From: Methylocystaceae bacterium
GTDB taxonomy: Bacteria > Pseudomonadota > Alphaproteobacteria > Rhizobiales > Beijerinckiaceae
Assembly: GCA_009773555.1 (NCBI GenBank)
Contig: WSXZ01000032.1
Span: 1-51,047, forward strand
Reading direction: 5' to 3'
DNA: 51,047 bases
Part shown: positions 37,684 through 46,553 of the stretch, in pieces
Layout: each line of letters starts with the position of its first letter
How positions within the stretch are numbered: position 1 is the first letter of the stretch
Notes under the pieces: generated by a model
What the model was told of the DNA's origin: nothing
Database searches by the model: none
The model's input: only the letters and a program-made list of their open reading frames with translations
Position numbers and translations under genes: made by a program

Positions 37684-38365
37684 CTATCCAGCGACGCTCG
37701 GCGCCGCGTCTTCCTCGCTTGCAAGATAACGATCCCAGATCGGCGATTTGATCGTCGCGACAAAGACAGAGTGCGCGGTCTCTTCGGCCGCGCTTAACCG
37801 CGGCGCGAGCGGCTCGGGGCGACGGCGCAGCAGATCGTTCAAGGCGGCGATGCGCACCGCCTGAACCGTCTGAAGCGACAGCGCCGACTGCCGTCCCCCG
37901 CAAAGCTCGGCGTAGACCTCGGCGAGGAGATTGGCGTCGAGCAGGGCGCCATGCTTCTCGCGCCGCGAGAGATCGATGGCGTAGCGTTGACACAAGGCGT
38001 CGAGAGAATTGGGGCCGCCAGGGTGGCGGCGGCGCGCCATGGCGAGCGTGTCGATGATGCGCGCGCCGCCTGAGGAAGCGCGTATCGAATTCGGCGTTGT
38101 GAATCACCAGCGGCGCATCTTCGATAAAGTCGAGAAATTCGGCGGCGATTTCCTTGAAGATCTTGTGCTGCGCCAGAAATTCGCGCGAGAGGCCATGCAC
38201 CCGGAACGCCTCGTCCGGCATGTCGCGCTGTGGATCGACATAGCAATGAAAATAGCGGCCGGTGGGGATGAGATTGGAGATCTCGACCGCGCCGATTTCA
38301 ACCACGCGATGGCCGCTCGACGGATCGAGCCCCGTCGTTTCAGTGTCGAGAACGATCTCCCGCAT
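37684..38365 (-). pseudogene. dnaQ: DNA polymerase III epsilon subunit (dnaQ), disrupted by internal deletion and frameshift
   Basis: This is the 3'-5' proofreading exonuclease. Exo I is [14 protein letters not shown], Exo II is [10 protein letters not shown], and Exo III is [13 protein letters not shown]. The frame from 38365 runs intact to FDTRFLRR, but the family then has about 18 residues before [13 protein letters not shown]. Here only 19 bases remain, and the second part ([12 protein letters not shown]...) continues in another frame to the stop at 37684, after GPIWDRYL-like C-terminal sequence. The deletion is about 35 bp near 38065-38075. As shown, a full-length protein cannot be made, though an ATG at 38040 could start the C-terminal part. 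coaE lies upstream by 3 bp. Confidence 0.85.
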
Positions 38366-38368
38366 TTT

Positions 38369-38974
38369 TCACCCGAGCCGCGCGTCAAGCGCTTTCACAA
38401 TGTTTCGCACCTCTTCGCGCGCTGCGTCCAGACCCTGGTCGGTATGGACCACGAAATCGGCGCGGGCGCGCTTTTCTGAATCAGGCGTCTGCTTCGAGAG
38501 AATGGACGCGAATTTCTCCGCCGTCATGCCCTCCCGGGAAAGAACGCGCGCCTTTTGCACATCTTCCGGCGCGGTGACGACGACGATGACCTCGAACTCC
38601 TTTTCGGCGCCGGTTTCAAACAGCAGCGGGATATCGAAAACGACGATGCGGTCGCCCTGATTTTTACGTTCTTCGATCAGTGCGTCGCGCGCCGCCCAAA
38701 CCATCGGATGCACGATCGTTTCCAGACGCTTGAGCGCCGCGGGATCGTCTAGGACGCGCGCGGCGAGCCGTGGGCGGTCGACGACGCCATTCACGACGAC
38801 GCCCGGAAACACACGCTCAATCTCGGCCGCCGCCGGCCCTTTATAGAGGTCATGCACGAGCTGATCGGAATCGAGAACCGCAATGCCTTCAGCGCGAAAC
38901 ATGTCGGCCGTCGTCGACTTGCCCATGCCGATCGACCCGGTCAGCCCCACACGCAGCATCTTTGGCTGTGTCAC
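38369..38974 (-). CDS. coaE: Dephospho-CoA kinase
   Basis: This is the last step of CoA synthesis, phosphorylating the 3'-OH of dephospho-CoA. Walker A is GLTGSIGMGKSTTADMF; LDSDQLVHDLY and the lid region are present. The length of 201 is normal. GTG 38974 overlaps the maf stop by four bases (GTGA). aroE, which often lies between maf and coaE in relatives, is absent. Confidence 0.96.
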   Translation of the reverse strand: MTQPKMLRVGLTGSIGMGKSTTADMFRAEGIAVLDSDQLVHDLYKGPAAAEIERVFPGVVVNGVVDRPRLAARVLDDPAALKRLETIVHPMVWAARDALIEERKNQGDRIVVFDIPLLFETGAEKEFEVIVVVTAPEDVQKARVLSREGMTAEKFASILSKQTPDSEKRARADFVVHTDQGLDAAREEVRNIVKALDARLG

Positions 38975-39597
38975 GAAAGGAGCGCCCCCTCGCGCCGAAG
39001 CGCCTCAAGAAGCTCCAGCAGCGGAAGCCCCATGATGGTCCAGTAATCGCCTTCGACCCTGGAGAAGAGTTGCGCGCCCAGGCCTTCGATCTGATAAGCG
39101 CCGGCCGACGTCAGCGCAGCGTCGCCGATCGCCGCCAGATAAGCGGCGATGAAATCTTCGCTCAGCGCGCGCATGGTGAGGTCGGCGACGCCGACCGTCA
39201 CAAAGACGACGGCGCCGGCGCGCGCCAGAGCGATCGCCGAGTGCAGGCGGTGCCGGCGGCCGGAGAGGAACCGCAGCAGCGATTCGGCTTCCCGCATATC
39301 CGCCGGCTTGCCGAAAATCCTTCCTTCGCAGCTTGCGACCTGATCCGCGCCGAGCACGAGCCGTCCGTCAGCGGAAACGGCGAGCGCCTTGGCGCGCGCC
39401 AACGCTGAGGCGATCGCGTCGGCGTCGGCGTCGGCGCCGTCGAGCCGCGATTCGATCGCCCGTTCGTCGACATCCGCGGGGATTATCTCAAAAGGGACGC
39501 CCGAATGCAGCAGCGCCTGCCGCCGGCCGGCGCTCTTCGAGGCGAGAATCAGCGGCGCCGATTCGCGCCAGAAGGTCGAACTTAGCCTCGCGGTCAC
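38971..39597 (-). CDS. maf: Maf-family nucleotide pyrophosphatase
   Basis: It hydrolyses non-canonical or excess nucleoside triphosphates. Signatures are LILASKSAGRRQALLHSGV and the Asp in VLGADQVASCEGRIFGKP. GTG 39597 is chosen because GGAGGG lies 8-9 bases upstream; another GTG at 39603 is possible. It overlaps coaE by four bases. It is the last minus-strand gene before the presumed replication origin. Confidence 0.92.
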   Translation of the reverse strand: MTARLSSTFWRESAPLILASKSAGRRQALLHSGVPFEIIPADVDERAIESRLDGADADADAIASALARAKALAVSADGRLVLGADQVASCEGRIFGKPADMREAESLLRFLSGRRHRLHSAIALARAGAVVFVTVGVADLTMRALSEDFIAAYLAAIGDAALTSAGAYQIEGLGAQLFSRVEGDYWTIMGLPLLELLEALRREGALLS

Positions 39598-39734
39598 GTC
39601 CACAGCCCTCCCGCATAAGCCGAAGAGCGGGGATAAAACGCGCTCAAAAAATGCTCCGCTTCGGTTAGCGGGCACAGAGTCCCCGAACGCTCAACAGGAG
39701 AAGCCCTGTCGAACGGATTCCCGCCGGCGCCGGT

Positions 39735-39968
39735 ACAGGAGGGATTCACAGGCCATCCACAATCACTTGCGCCGAGAACGACCGATACGTCCATGATTCC
39801 ATTCGCTGTCTGAATTTTTACCGCTACGGCCCTCGCGACCGGGTCTTCGCGGCTCGCCTGTGGGCGACTGGTTAATGAAAATTAACTTTTGTCCGCTACG
39901 CGATACAACTGAAGAATCAATTCTTATTAAAATGAATTTTGTTTTAATGGCGTTTCGCGCTACCCCGC
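39735..39968. other. Candidate chromosomal origin region (oriC)
   Basis: This is the only long AT-rich gap in the window, and it lies between maf and hemE. Caulobacter oriC is next to hemE. Two DnaA-box-like nonamers on the plus strand, GGATTCACA (39742-39750) and CCATCCACA (39753-39761), match seven of nine consensus positions. An AT-rich block follows (39871-39950) with GTTAAT-GAAA-ATTAAC, AAGAAT-CA-ATTCTT and ATTAAAA...TTTTAAT palindromes, which could be the unwinding element. Genes to the right run mostly plus and to the left mostly minus. Site strength is low, so this rests mainly on position and composition. Confidence 0.6.
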
Positions 39969-39998
39969 TTGTCGAGGACGACAGACGGAGCGAACGCG

Positions 39999-41030
39999 AT
40001 GGCGGAAGAGAAGGCGCTTCTTTCGGTTCTGCGCAGACAGGTGCGAAGCGTTCCGCCGCTCTGGCTGATGCGTCAGGCGGGCCGTTACCTTCCTGAATAT
40101 CGGGAGGTTCGGGCGACGACGAAGAGCTTCCTCGATTTTTGCTATTCGCCGCAGAAGGCGGCCGACGTGACGTTGCAGCCGATCCGGCGCTTTCACTTCG
40201 ACGCAGCGATTCTCTTCTCCGACATTCTTGTGGTGCCCGACGCCATGGGCCAACGGGTTTCCTTCGAGAGCGGCTCGGGTCCGCGGCTGGAGCCGATTGA
40301 AACCCCGGAGCAGGCGCAACGGCTCGGAGAATTCAAGATCGAGCATCTTTCGCCCGTGTTCGAGACGATTGATCTTGTGAAAACCGCGCTGCCTTCGGAC
40401 GTGGCGTTCATCGGCTTTTGCGGAGCGCCGTTCACGGTCGTGAGCTATATGATCGCCGGGCAGGGCACGCCCGATCAGGCGCCGGCGCGTCTGTTCGCCT
40501 ATCGTTATCCCGACGCTTTCGCGCAGCTGATCGATCGCGTCGTTGAGGCGTCGATCGACTATCTTGCGCGTCAGATCGAGGCTGGCGTCGAAGTCGTGCA
40601 GATCTTCGACAGCTGGGCCGGCGTCTTGCCGGCGAATGAATTTCAGCGCTGGTCGGCGGAGCCGGTCCGGCGGATCGTGGAAGGCGTTAAAGCGCGCCAT
40701 CCGCAAACGCCGGTGATCGCCTTCATACGCGGCGCCGATGCGCATCTGCCCAAGCTCACGCGGACGATCGGCGCCGATGGCTACGGCATCGATACGGCGC
40801 TCGATCCCGCATGGGCCGTTGCGCACACCGAATCGAACGTGCCGCTGCAAGGCAATCTCGACCCTCTCGTGCTTGTCGCCGGCGGAGACGCGCTCGACCG
40901 CGAAGTCGATTCGATTCTAGCGGCCTTCGAAGGTCGTCCGCATATCTTCAATCTGGGTCACGGCATCTTGCAGCAGACGCCGATCGAAAACGTCGAGCGG
41001 CTTGTCGCGCGCGTTAGGGGGGCCGGCTGA
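39999..41030 (+). CDS. hemE: Uroporphyrinogen decarboxylase
   Basis: It converts uroporphyrinogen III to coproporphyrinogen III in heme and corrinoid-branch tetrapyrrole synthesis. ATG 39999 follows GGAG at a good distance. PPLWLMRQAGRYLPEYRE is the active-site signature; FGFCGAPFTVVSYMIAG-like and VQIFDSWAGVLP are also present. The length of 343 is normal and no lesion was seen. It is followed after one base by hemJ. Confidence 0.97.
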   Translation: MAEEKALLSVLRRQVRSVPPLWLMRQAGRYLPEYREVRATTKSFLDFCYSPQKAADVTLQPIRRFHFDAAILFSDILVVPDAMGQRVSFESGSGPRLEPIETPEQAQRLGEFKIEHLSPVFETIDLVKTALPSDVAFIGFCGAPFTVVSYMIAGQGTPDQAPARLFAYRYPDAFAQLIDRVVEASIDYLARQIEAGVEVVQIFDSWAGVLPANEFQRWSAEPVRRIVEGVKARHPQTPVIAFIRGADAHLPKLTRTIGADGYGIDTALDPAWAVAHTESNVPLQGNLDPLVLVAGGDALDREVDSILAAFEGRPHIFNLGHGILQQTPIENVERLVARVRGAG

Positions 41031-41031
41031 C

Positions 41032-41451
41032 ATGTACCTCTGGATCAAAGCGCTGCATGTGATCGCCATCATCTCGTGGATGGCGGGGCTTCTCTATTTG
41101 CCGCGTCTCTTCGTCTACCATGCAAGCGCGGGCGAGGGAGCGCTCTCTGAGACGTTCAAGATCATGGAGCGGCGGCTGTATCGCTACATCATGACGCCGG
41201 CGATGCTCGTCGCCTGGATGACCGGCATCTATCTGGCGATCGAGGGCGGGGCGCTGTCGTCAGGATGGTTTCATGCGAAAGCGACGCTCGTCGTGCTGCT
41301 GACCGCCGCGCATCTTCATGACGGCGCGCTGATGCGCCGTTTCGCGGCAGACGCCAATGTTCATTCGCCGCGCTACTATCGCATCTTCAATGAGCTGCCG
41401 ACCCTGCTGATGATCGGCGTCGTTATTCTGGTGATCGTCAAGCCGTTCTGA
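41032..41451 (+). CDS. hemJ: Protoporphyrinogen oxidase HemJ
   Basis: This is a four-helix membrane protein that oxidises protoporphyrinogen IX, the alternative to HemG/HemY-type oxidases. Family features are YLWIKALHVIAIISWMAGLL, YLPRLFVYH with a conserved His, MERRLYRYIMTPAMLVAWM, and FHAKATLVVLLTAAHLHDG. The length of 139 is usual. Start 41032 is one base after the hemE stop, so hemE-hemJ forms a heme operon. Repeat copy C begins six bases beyond its stop. Confidence 0.92.
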   Translation: MYLWIKALHVIAIISWMAGLLYLPRLFVYHASAGEGALSETFKIMERRLYRYIMTPAMLVAWMTGIYLAIEGGALSSGWFHAKATLVVLLTAAHLHDGALMRRFAADANVHSPRYYRIFNELPTLLMIGVVILVIVKPF

Positions 41452-41456
41452 CTCTC

Positions 41457-41568
41457 GAGCAGGTTCCGAAAAAGTTGACAGACTTTTTCGATGAGAACCT
41501 GCTCCGATATTTCGATTTTGAGCGAACCCTTATCGATCACATGAGTCCATGTGATCGGGAAGCGCTCT
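41457..41568. repeat. Intergenic palindromic repeat, family 1, copy C
   Basis: This is the most regular copy. GAGCAGGTTC pairs with GAACCTGCTC, and AAAAAGT with ACTTTTT inside. The second hairpin is a 10-bp palindrome, CGATCACATG / CATGTGATCG. The right end AGCGCTCTAG includes the TAG stop (minus strand) of the amidohydrolase, just as copies A and B overlap stop codons. It fills a convergent gap. Confidence 0.85.
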
Positions 41569-42622
41569 AGGCGACGATCTTCTCCCAGTCGGGCGCGATC
41601 GGCCGCGGTGCGCCATTCACCTTGCCCTTGTTGGCGCCATAGATGCGCTCCGCGGTTCGCCAGCAGAGATCCGCGCAGGCCTTGTCGCTCAGCTGGTCGA
41701 GAAAAACGTCGTAGCGTTGGAGTTCAGGTCCCAAGCGCTCGAATTTGGCGACGAGGTCGGAGCCTAGACAAATGCGCTCGCTATGACGTTCCGTGAGCGC
41801 CAGCCAGTTTTCGTCCGGCGCGCAATCGGGGCAGATGGCGACGTCGTAGATCACCCATGAATAATCGACGCACACGTTAGGATATTGGTCGAGCAGCCGT
41901 TCGACCATCTGATAATAGAAGGGCGCGTTCACGCGCCGCGACATCCCGCAATGCGCGAAGATGAAGCGCGTGCGCGGAAATTCGCGCAGCGCCTCTTCAA
42001 GTTCGAAGAGATAGACGGGATGATCGCCCTTCGAAACGGCTGTGACGTTTTGATGCAACAGCACCGGAAGGTCGTAGTGGCCGGCAAATTCGTAGATCGG
42101 GTAGAGCGCGCGATGATTGGCGCGCGCATTTTCGCCGAAGGTGAAGGCGGTGAGATCGTCGTGGCGCAACAGCATTTCGCCGATGCCGCTCCATACGTCG
42201 GGATATTGCGCATATAGCCGCTCGACGTGACGAATGGCGTAGCGATCGACTGGATTGAAGCCGCCGATCAACGGATAGAGTCGGCTCTGATGCGCTGCGG
42301 GGAGAGCGCGCACCATTTCGGCGACGATGACGTCCGTATAGGCGTAATAATAGCAGTGCGCGTCATTGGCGAGATAATAGTCCGGCGGCTCGCGGTCGTA
42401 TTCGTTCCACAGTTTGCGCACGGGCAGTCCGAAGATCACCGCCTTATCGACATTGGCGCGATCCATGTGATCGATGAGCGCCGGTCCGCCTGGCGTCTCC
42501 TGAACGAAATCGACGACGTGAAGATGCGCGTCGATCATCCGGCGTCTGCTGCCGCGAAGCCGCGCAAGCGAACCGACGTCTTGCGAATTGCGGCGCGAGA
42601 TACGCGATGGTTCATAGGGCAT
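41567..42622 (-). CDS. Amidohydrolase (metal-dependent TIM-barrel hydrolase, COG2159-like)
   Basis: The metal-binding pattern is MIDAHLHVVDF (HxH), LLHQN, FAHCGMSR (His), and ICLGSDLV (Asp). Start ATG 42622 has GGAG six bases upstream and overlaps the upstream gene by 11 bases. The chain is 351 residues. Substrate is not evident. ACMSD-like decarboxylation or simple hydrolysis are both possible in this family. Coupling to the helical-repeat gene implies a shared role. Confidence 0.9.
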   Translation of the reverse strand: MPYEPSRISRRNSQDVGSLARLRGSRRRMIDAHLHVVDFVQETPGGPALIDHMDRANVDKAVIFGLPVRKLWNEYDREPPDYYLANDAHCYYYAYTDVIVAEMVRALPAAHQSRLYPLIGGFNPVDRYAIRHVERLYAQYPDVWSGIGEMLLRHDDLTAFTFGENARANHRALYPIYEFAGHYDLPVLLHQNVTAVSKGDHPVYLFELEEALREFPRTRFIFAHCGMSRRVNAPFYYQMVERLLDQYPNVCVDYSWVIYDVAICPDCAPDENWLALTERHSERICLGSDLVAKFERLGPELQRYDVFLDQLSDKACADLCWRTAERIYGANKGKVNGAPRPIAPDWEKIVA

Positions 42623-43388
42623 TGTCCGCTCCGAGCTTGGCGAGCAATTGGACGGCCTCGTCCGGCCTGATTCGATTGTAGAGGTAAAGCCAGGCCCGGC
42701 GGTCGCCGATGATCTCGACGAGCTGTCGGCGATCGAATTGATCAAGCAGAGTCGCGCTGATGGTGGGCGGGAGCGCGCGCAGCAGCAGCGCCAGATCGCG
42801 CGCGTTGCGCGTCAACTCCGCGACGCGCGCGAATCCGATGCTGTCGAGCAGCGCGCTTTGAGCGTCTTCGGCAAGTGCGTTTAGCGCGAGCGCCAGATCG
42901 TCGCCATGGCGGATGATGCGGAGCAAATAATCGGCGCCGAGAAGTTCGAGAAGCCGACGGCTGCGTTGCGCATAGGTCCATTCCAAAGTGCCTGAAAGGT
43001 CCCGCGCGGTGACGATAAGCTTGCGCAATCCTGGTCCGCCAAGAGTCTCGATGACGCTCAATCTGACTTGCGGCTCCGCGATCGTCGCCAGCAGTTCGCG
43101 CAGGTGACGCGCGGTCTGCAGAGCGTCGGCCAAGGAATCGCCCATCGCCTCGACGAGGAAGATCTGGTCGTCGCGATCGAGGCCGCGCATCAGTAGCGGC
43201 AGGTCCGAAGGCTTGCGAATGATTTGAGGCAAATGCGGGCGCAGCTGCGTGAGAACGTCCCGGTCGCGGCGGCCGTTGAGAACGTCGAGAAGGACGACAA
43301 GCTCCTCGGCGTCGCCGACGTCGGCGCTTTCGCCGTCCAATCGAACCGGATAGCGAGCGAGATTGATGGCGGCCATCTGAAGTCCCAT
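42612..43388 (-). CDS. Alpha-helical tandem-repeat protein of unknown function
   Basis: This 258-residue protein has no signal or membrane segment. From about residue 58 on it is made of roughly six repeats of 33-35 residues with the form xxxxDLxxLLxxL...xxLLxxLGxxxLxxLI. Examples are RNARDLALLLRALPPTISAT, RHGDDLALALNALAEDAQSA and VTARDLSGTLEWTYAQRSRR. An alpha-solenoid for protein or ligand binding is likely. It overlaps the amidohydrolase start, so the two are translationally coupled. No known family is recognised. Start ATG 43388 is not backed by a clear ribosome site; ATG 43376 is an alternative. Confidence 0.75.
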   Translation of the reverse strand: MGLQMAAINLARYPVRLDGESADVGDAEELVVLLDVLNGRRDRDVLTQLRPHLPQIIRKPSDLPLLMRGLDRDDQIFLVEAMGDSLADALQTARHLRELLATIAEPQVRLSVIETLGGPGLRKLIVTARDLSGTLEWTYAQRSRRLLELLGADYLLRIIRHGDDLALALNALAEDAQSALLDSIGFARVAELTRNARDLALLLRALPPTISATLLDQFDRRQLVEIIGDRRAWLYLYNRIRPDEAVQLLAKLGADNAL

Positions 43389-43688
43389 GAGCGAAGAGGG
43401 GTGAGACGAGCAAAGGGGTAAAGATTATGCGGCGCCCAAGTTTGGCTGCGCCAGTCCAGCTGCGCCAGCGGCGCGAGCCCGGCCGGCGCGTTAAGGCCGC
43501 TTTAACGGAACTCTTGATTCATGTCTGGAAATTGTCTAAGTGAACCCTATCCCTCTGAGGCCCGTGTCTGCTTGTAGCGGCATCGCCGGATTTTCGCCGG
43601 CGCTCCCCGAAGGCCGTCTCCCCCGCCCCACCTCTTCTCTCCGGCTCGTTTCCATCTGCGCGCCAGTAATACCCAAGGTTCCTCCTGA
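43389..43688. other. Divergent promoter region upstream of rho
   Basis: No gene is visible in 300 bases. It contains a CtrA-type box (43491-43506) and, near the right end, a CCTCCTG just before the rho ATG. A promoter for the helical-repeat gene should also be here. Confidence 0.5.
43491..43506. promoter_or_regulatory. CtrA-like binding site
   Basis: TTAAGGCCGCTTTAAC matches the alphaproteobacterial CtrA consensus TTAA-N7-TTAAC exactly. It sits between the divergent helical-repeat gene and rho, about 185 bases before the rho start. A chance match is possible in one 16-mer. Confidence 0.45.
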
Positions 43689-44954
<1,266 letters not shown>

Positions 44955-44968
44955 CGGCGATAAGCGTT

Positions 44969-44986
44969 GAGCCGACTCGTCGGCTC
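44969..44986. terminator. Possible terminator between rho and the GNAT gene
   Basis: A perfect 8-bp stem, GAGCCGAC / GTCGGCTC, with a 2-base spacer, sits 15 bases after the rho stop. It is followed by only a weak T-rich tail, so it is uncertain. Confidence 0.45.
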
Positions 44987-45003
44987 TCGTCTTGCCGCCT
45001 GTT

Positions 45004-45516
45004 TTATTCGTTGAAACGAAGCGCCATCAGCGTTTCGTCGAGATAATCGCCGTCGCTGTTCTTCGCTGAGCGTTCTTCGACGCCATAAGCGCGAAACCCC
45101 CATCGCTCGTAGAAACGCAGCGCGCGTAAATTCGTCGAGACGACGGTAAGCGTGACGATCTCGACGCTGCCGCGCGCCTCGTCGATCAGTCTTTTCATGA
45201 TCGCGTCGGCGGCGCCCGATCCGCGCTCTGCGGCCTTCACATACATGCCGTAGAGCAGCGCCTTATGGCGCGTCTTCACGCCCTCGCTCCAAGCCAGTCC
45301 GCCAACGCCAATCATTTGCGAGTCTTCCGCGTTGAATGCGCCGATGACAAAGTCGCGCTGAAGGCGTGCGGCGACCGCGTCGGGCGCGACATGGGCTTCA
45401 TCCTCCGGCGCGAAGCGAAAGGCGCGGGGCTCCAATGTAAAGCTCTCAAGTCGCATCGCCTGAAAGCGGTTCGCGTCCGAGCCGTTGAGCCGGCGACATA
45501 TTGCTTGCGTTCGCAT
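45004..45516 (-). CDS. GNAT-family N-acetyltransferase
   Basis: The domain is a GNAT fold with ICRRLNGSDANRFQAMRLES at the N-terminus, the acetyl-CoA loop in AAERGSGAADAIMKRLIDEA, and the last strand LRFYERWGFRAYGVEERSAK. The length is 170. The relatives acetylate small molecules or protein N-termini; the target is unknown. It diverges from the Rieske gene, with a 59-bp gap. Confidence 0.88.
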   Translation of the reverse strand: MRTQAICRRLNGSDANRFQAMRLESFTLEPRAFRFAPEDEAHVAPDAVAARLQRDFVIGAFNAEDSQMIGVGGLAWSEGVKTRHKALLYGMYVKAAERGSGAADAIMKRLIDEARGSVEIVTLTVVSTNLRALRFYERWGFRAYGVEERSAKNSDGDYLDETLMALRFNE

Positions 45517-45575
45517 ATGTCTTTGTGCCGGACAGGCCTTGCGAATTCCAGCGGCGAAGGAAATAAGCGGCGCGC

Positions 45576-46553
45576 ATGTTCAAGGATTTCGCCAATGTGT
45601 GGACGATCGTCGGCCTGGCGCGCGATTTGAAGCGCGACACGCCGCTGGCGATGCGCGTCGCCGGCGAGCGTGTGGTCTTCTTCCGGGACGCTGGCGGCAA
45701 GGCCTGCGCCCTCATCGATCGATGTCCGCATCGCGGCGTCGCGCTCTCGCTCGGGCGAATCGAAAAGGGCGTCATCGAATGCCCCTTCCACGGCTGGCGC
45801 TTCGACGGCGCGGGCCGGAACTGCCACGTCCCCTGGAATCCCGACGCCAAGCGCGAAAACTTGAGCGCCGTGGCCCTGCCGTGTCGCGAGTCCGGCGGTC
45901 TGCTGTGGCTCTATACGGGCGTCGATTCTGTCGAAGAACCTTCGCCTTCTCAAACCCTTACGTCACCCCATGGCCTCGCGCTGTGCGCCCAAACGGTGGT
46001 CTGGAAGGCGCATTGGACGCGAGTCATGGAAAACATGCTCGACAGTCCGCATCTGCCTTTTGTGCACCGCAGCACGATCGGGCGAGATCTCTCCAGACAT
46101 GTCGACGCGGGCAGGCTGGACATGACATTCGAGCCAGAGCCCTACGGCGGACGCATTTGCGCGAGCGTCGATGGCGCGCCCCGCGCCGGCAATATGGATT
46201 ACCGCTTCCCCAATGTGATGGAGCTCTTCATCGACCCGCCGGGCAAGATTTTCCGGCTCATGGTCGCCTGCATCCCCGAAGACGAGCAGACGACCCGCCT
46301 TTGGCTCCTGACCGTGCGCAGTTTCGCGCGTGCGCCGCTCTTCGATTTCGGCTTCCGATGGATGAACCGCAGGATCGCACGCGAGGATCAGGCGATCGTT
46401 GAATCTTCTCTGCCGCCCGTGGTTCCGCCGGCGGCCGGGGAGGCGTCCGTGCGCACCGATGCGCCGACCCTGGCGTTTCGCAAGATCTATCGCGACCGCC
46501 TGCTGGGAACGTGTGTTTCCCCGCCGCCCCGCGGCGAGTCCGTCGCCCCGTGA
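45576..46553 (+). CDS. Rieske [2Fe-2S] ring-hydroxylating oxygenase-like protein
   Basis: The N-terminal Rieske domain has CPHRGVALSLG and CPFHGWRFDG, the Cys-His/Cys-His cluster ligands. The catalytic domain has ENMLDSPHLPFVHRSTIGRD, with the Asp and two His expected to bind mononuclear Fe(II). These match terminal oxygenase alpha subunits (VanA-like or phthalate dioxygenase-like). The length of 325 is normal. A reductase is not adjacent. The stop overlaps mnmE (GTGA), so it is coupled to an essential-type tRNA gene by position only. Confidence 0.9.
   Translation: MFKDFANVWTIVGLARDLKRDTPLAMRVAGERVVFFRDAGGKACALIDRCPHRGVALSLGRIEKGVIECPFHGWRFDGAGRNCHVPWNPDAKRENLSAVALPCRESGGLLWLYTGVDSVEEPSPSQTLTSPHGLALCAQTVVWKAHWTRVMENMLDSPHLPFVHRSTIGRDLSRHVDAGRLDMTFEPEPYGGRICASVDGAPRAGNMDYRFPNVMELFIDPPGKIFRLMVACIPEDEQTTRLWLLTVRSFARAPLFDFGFRWMNRRIAREDQAIVESSLPPVVPPAAGEASVRTDAPTLAFRKIYRDRLLGTCVSPPPRGESVAP

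Noticed and set aside
39594-39794. Small minus-strand open frame in the maf-hemE gap
   Set aside because: It overlaps the maf start region, has no recognisable product, and lies in what looks like the origin region.
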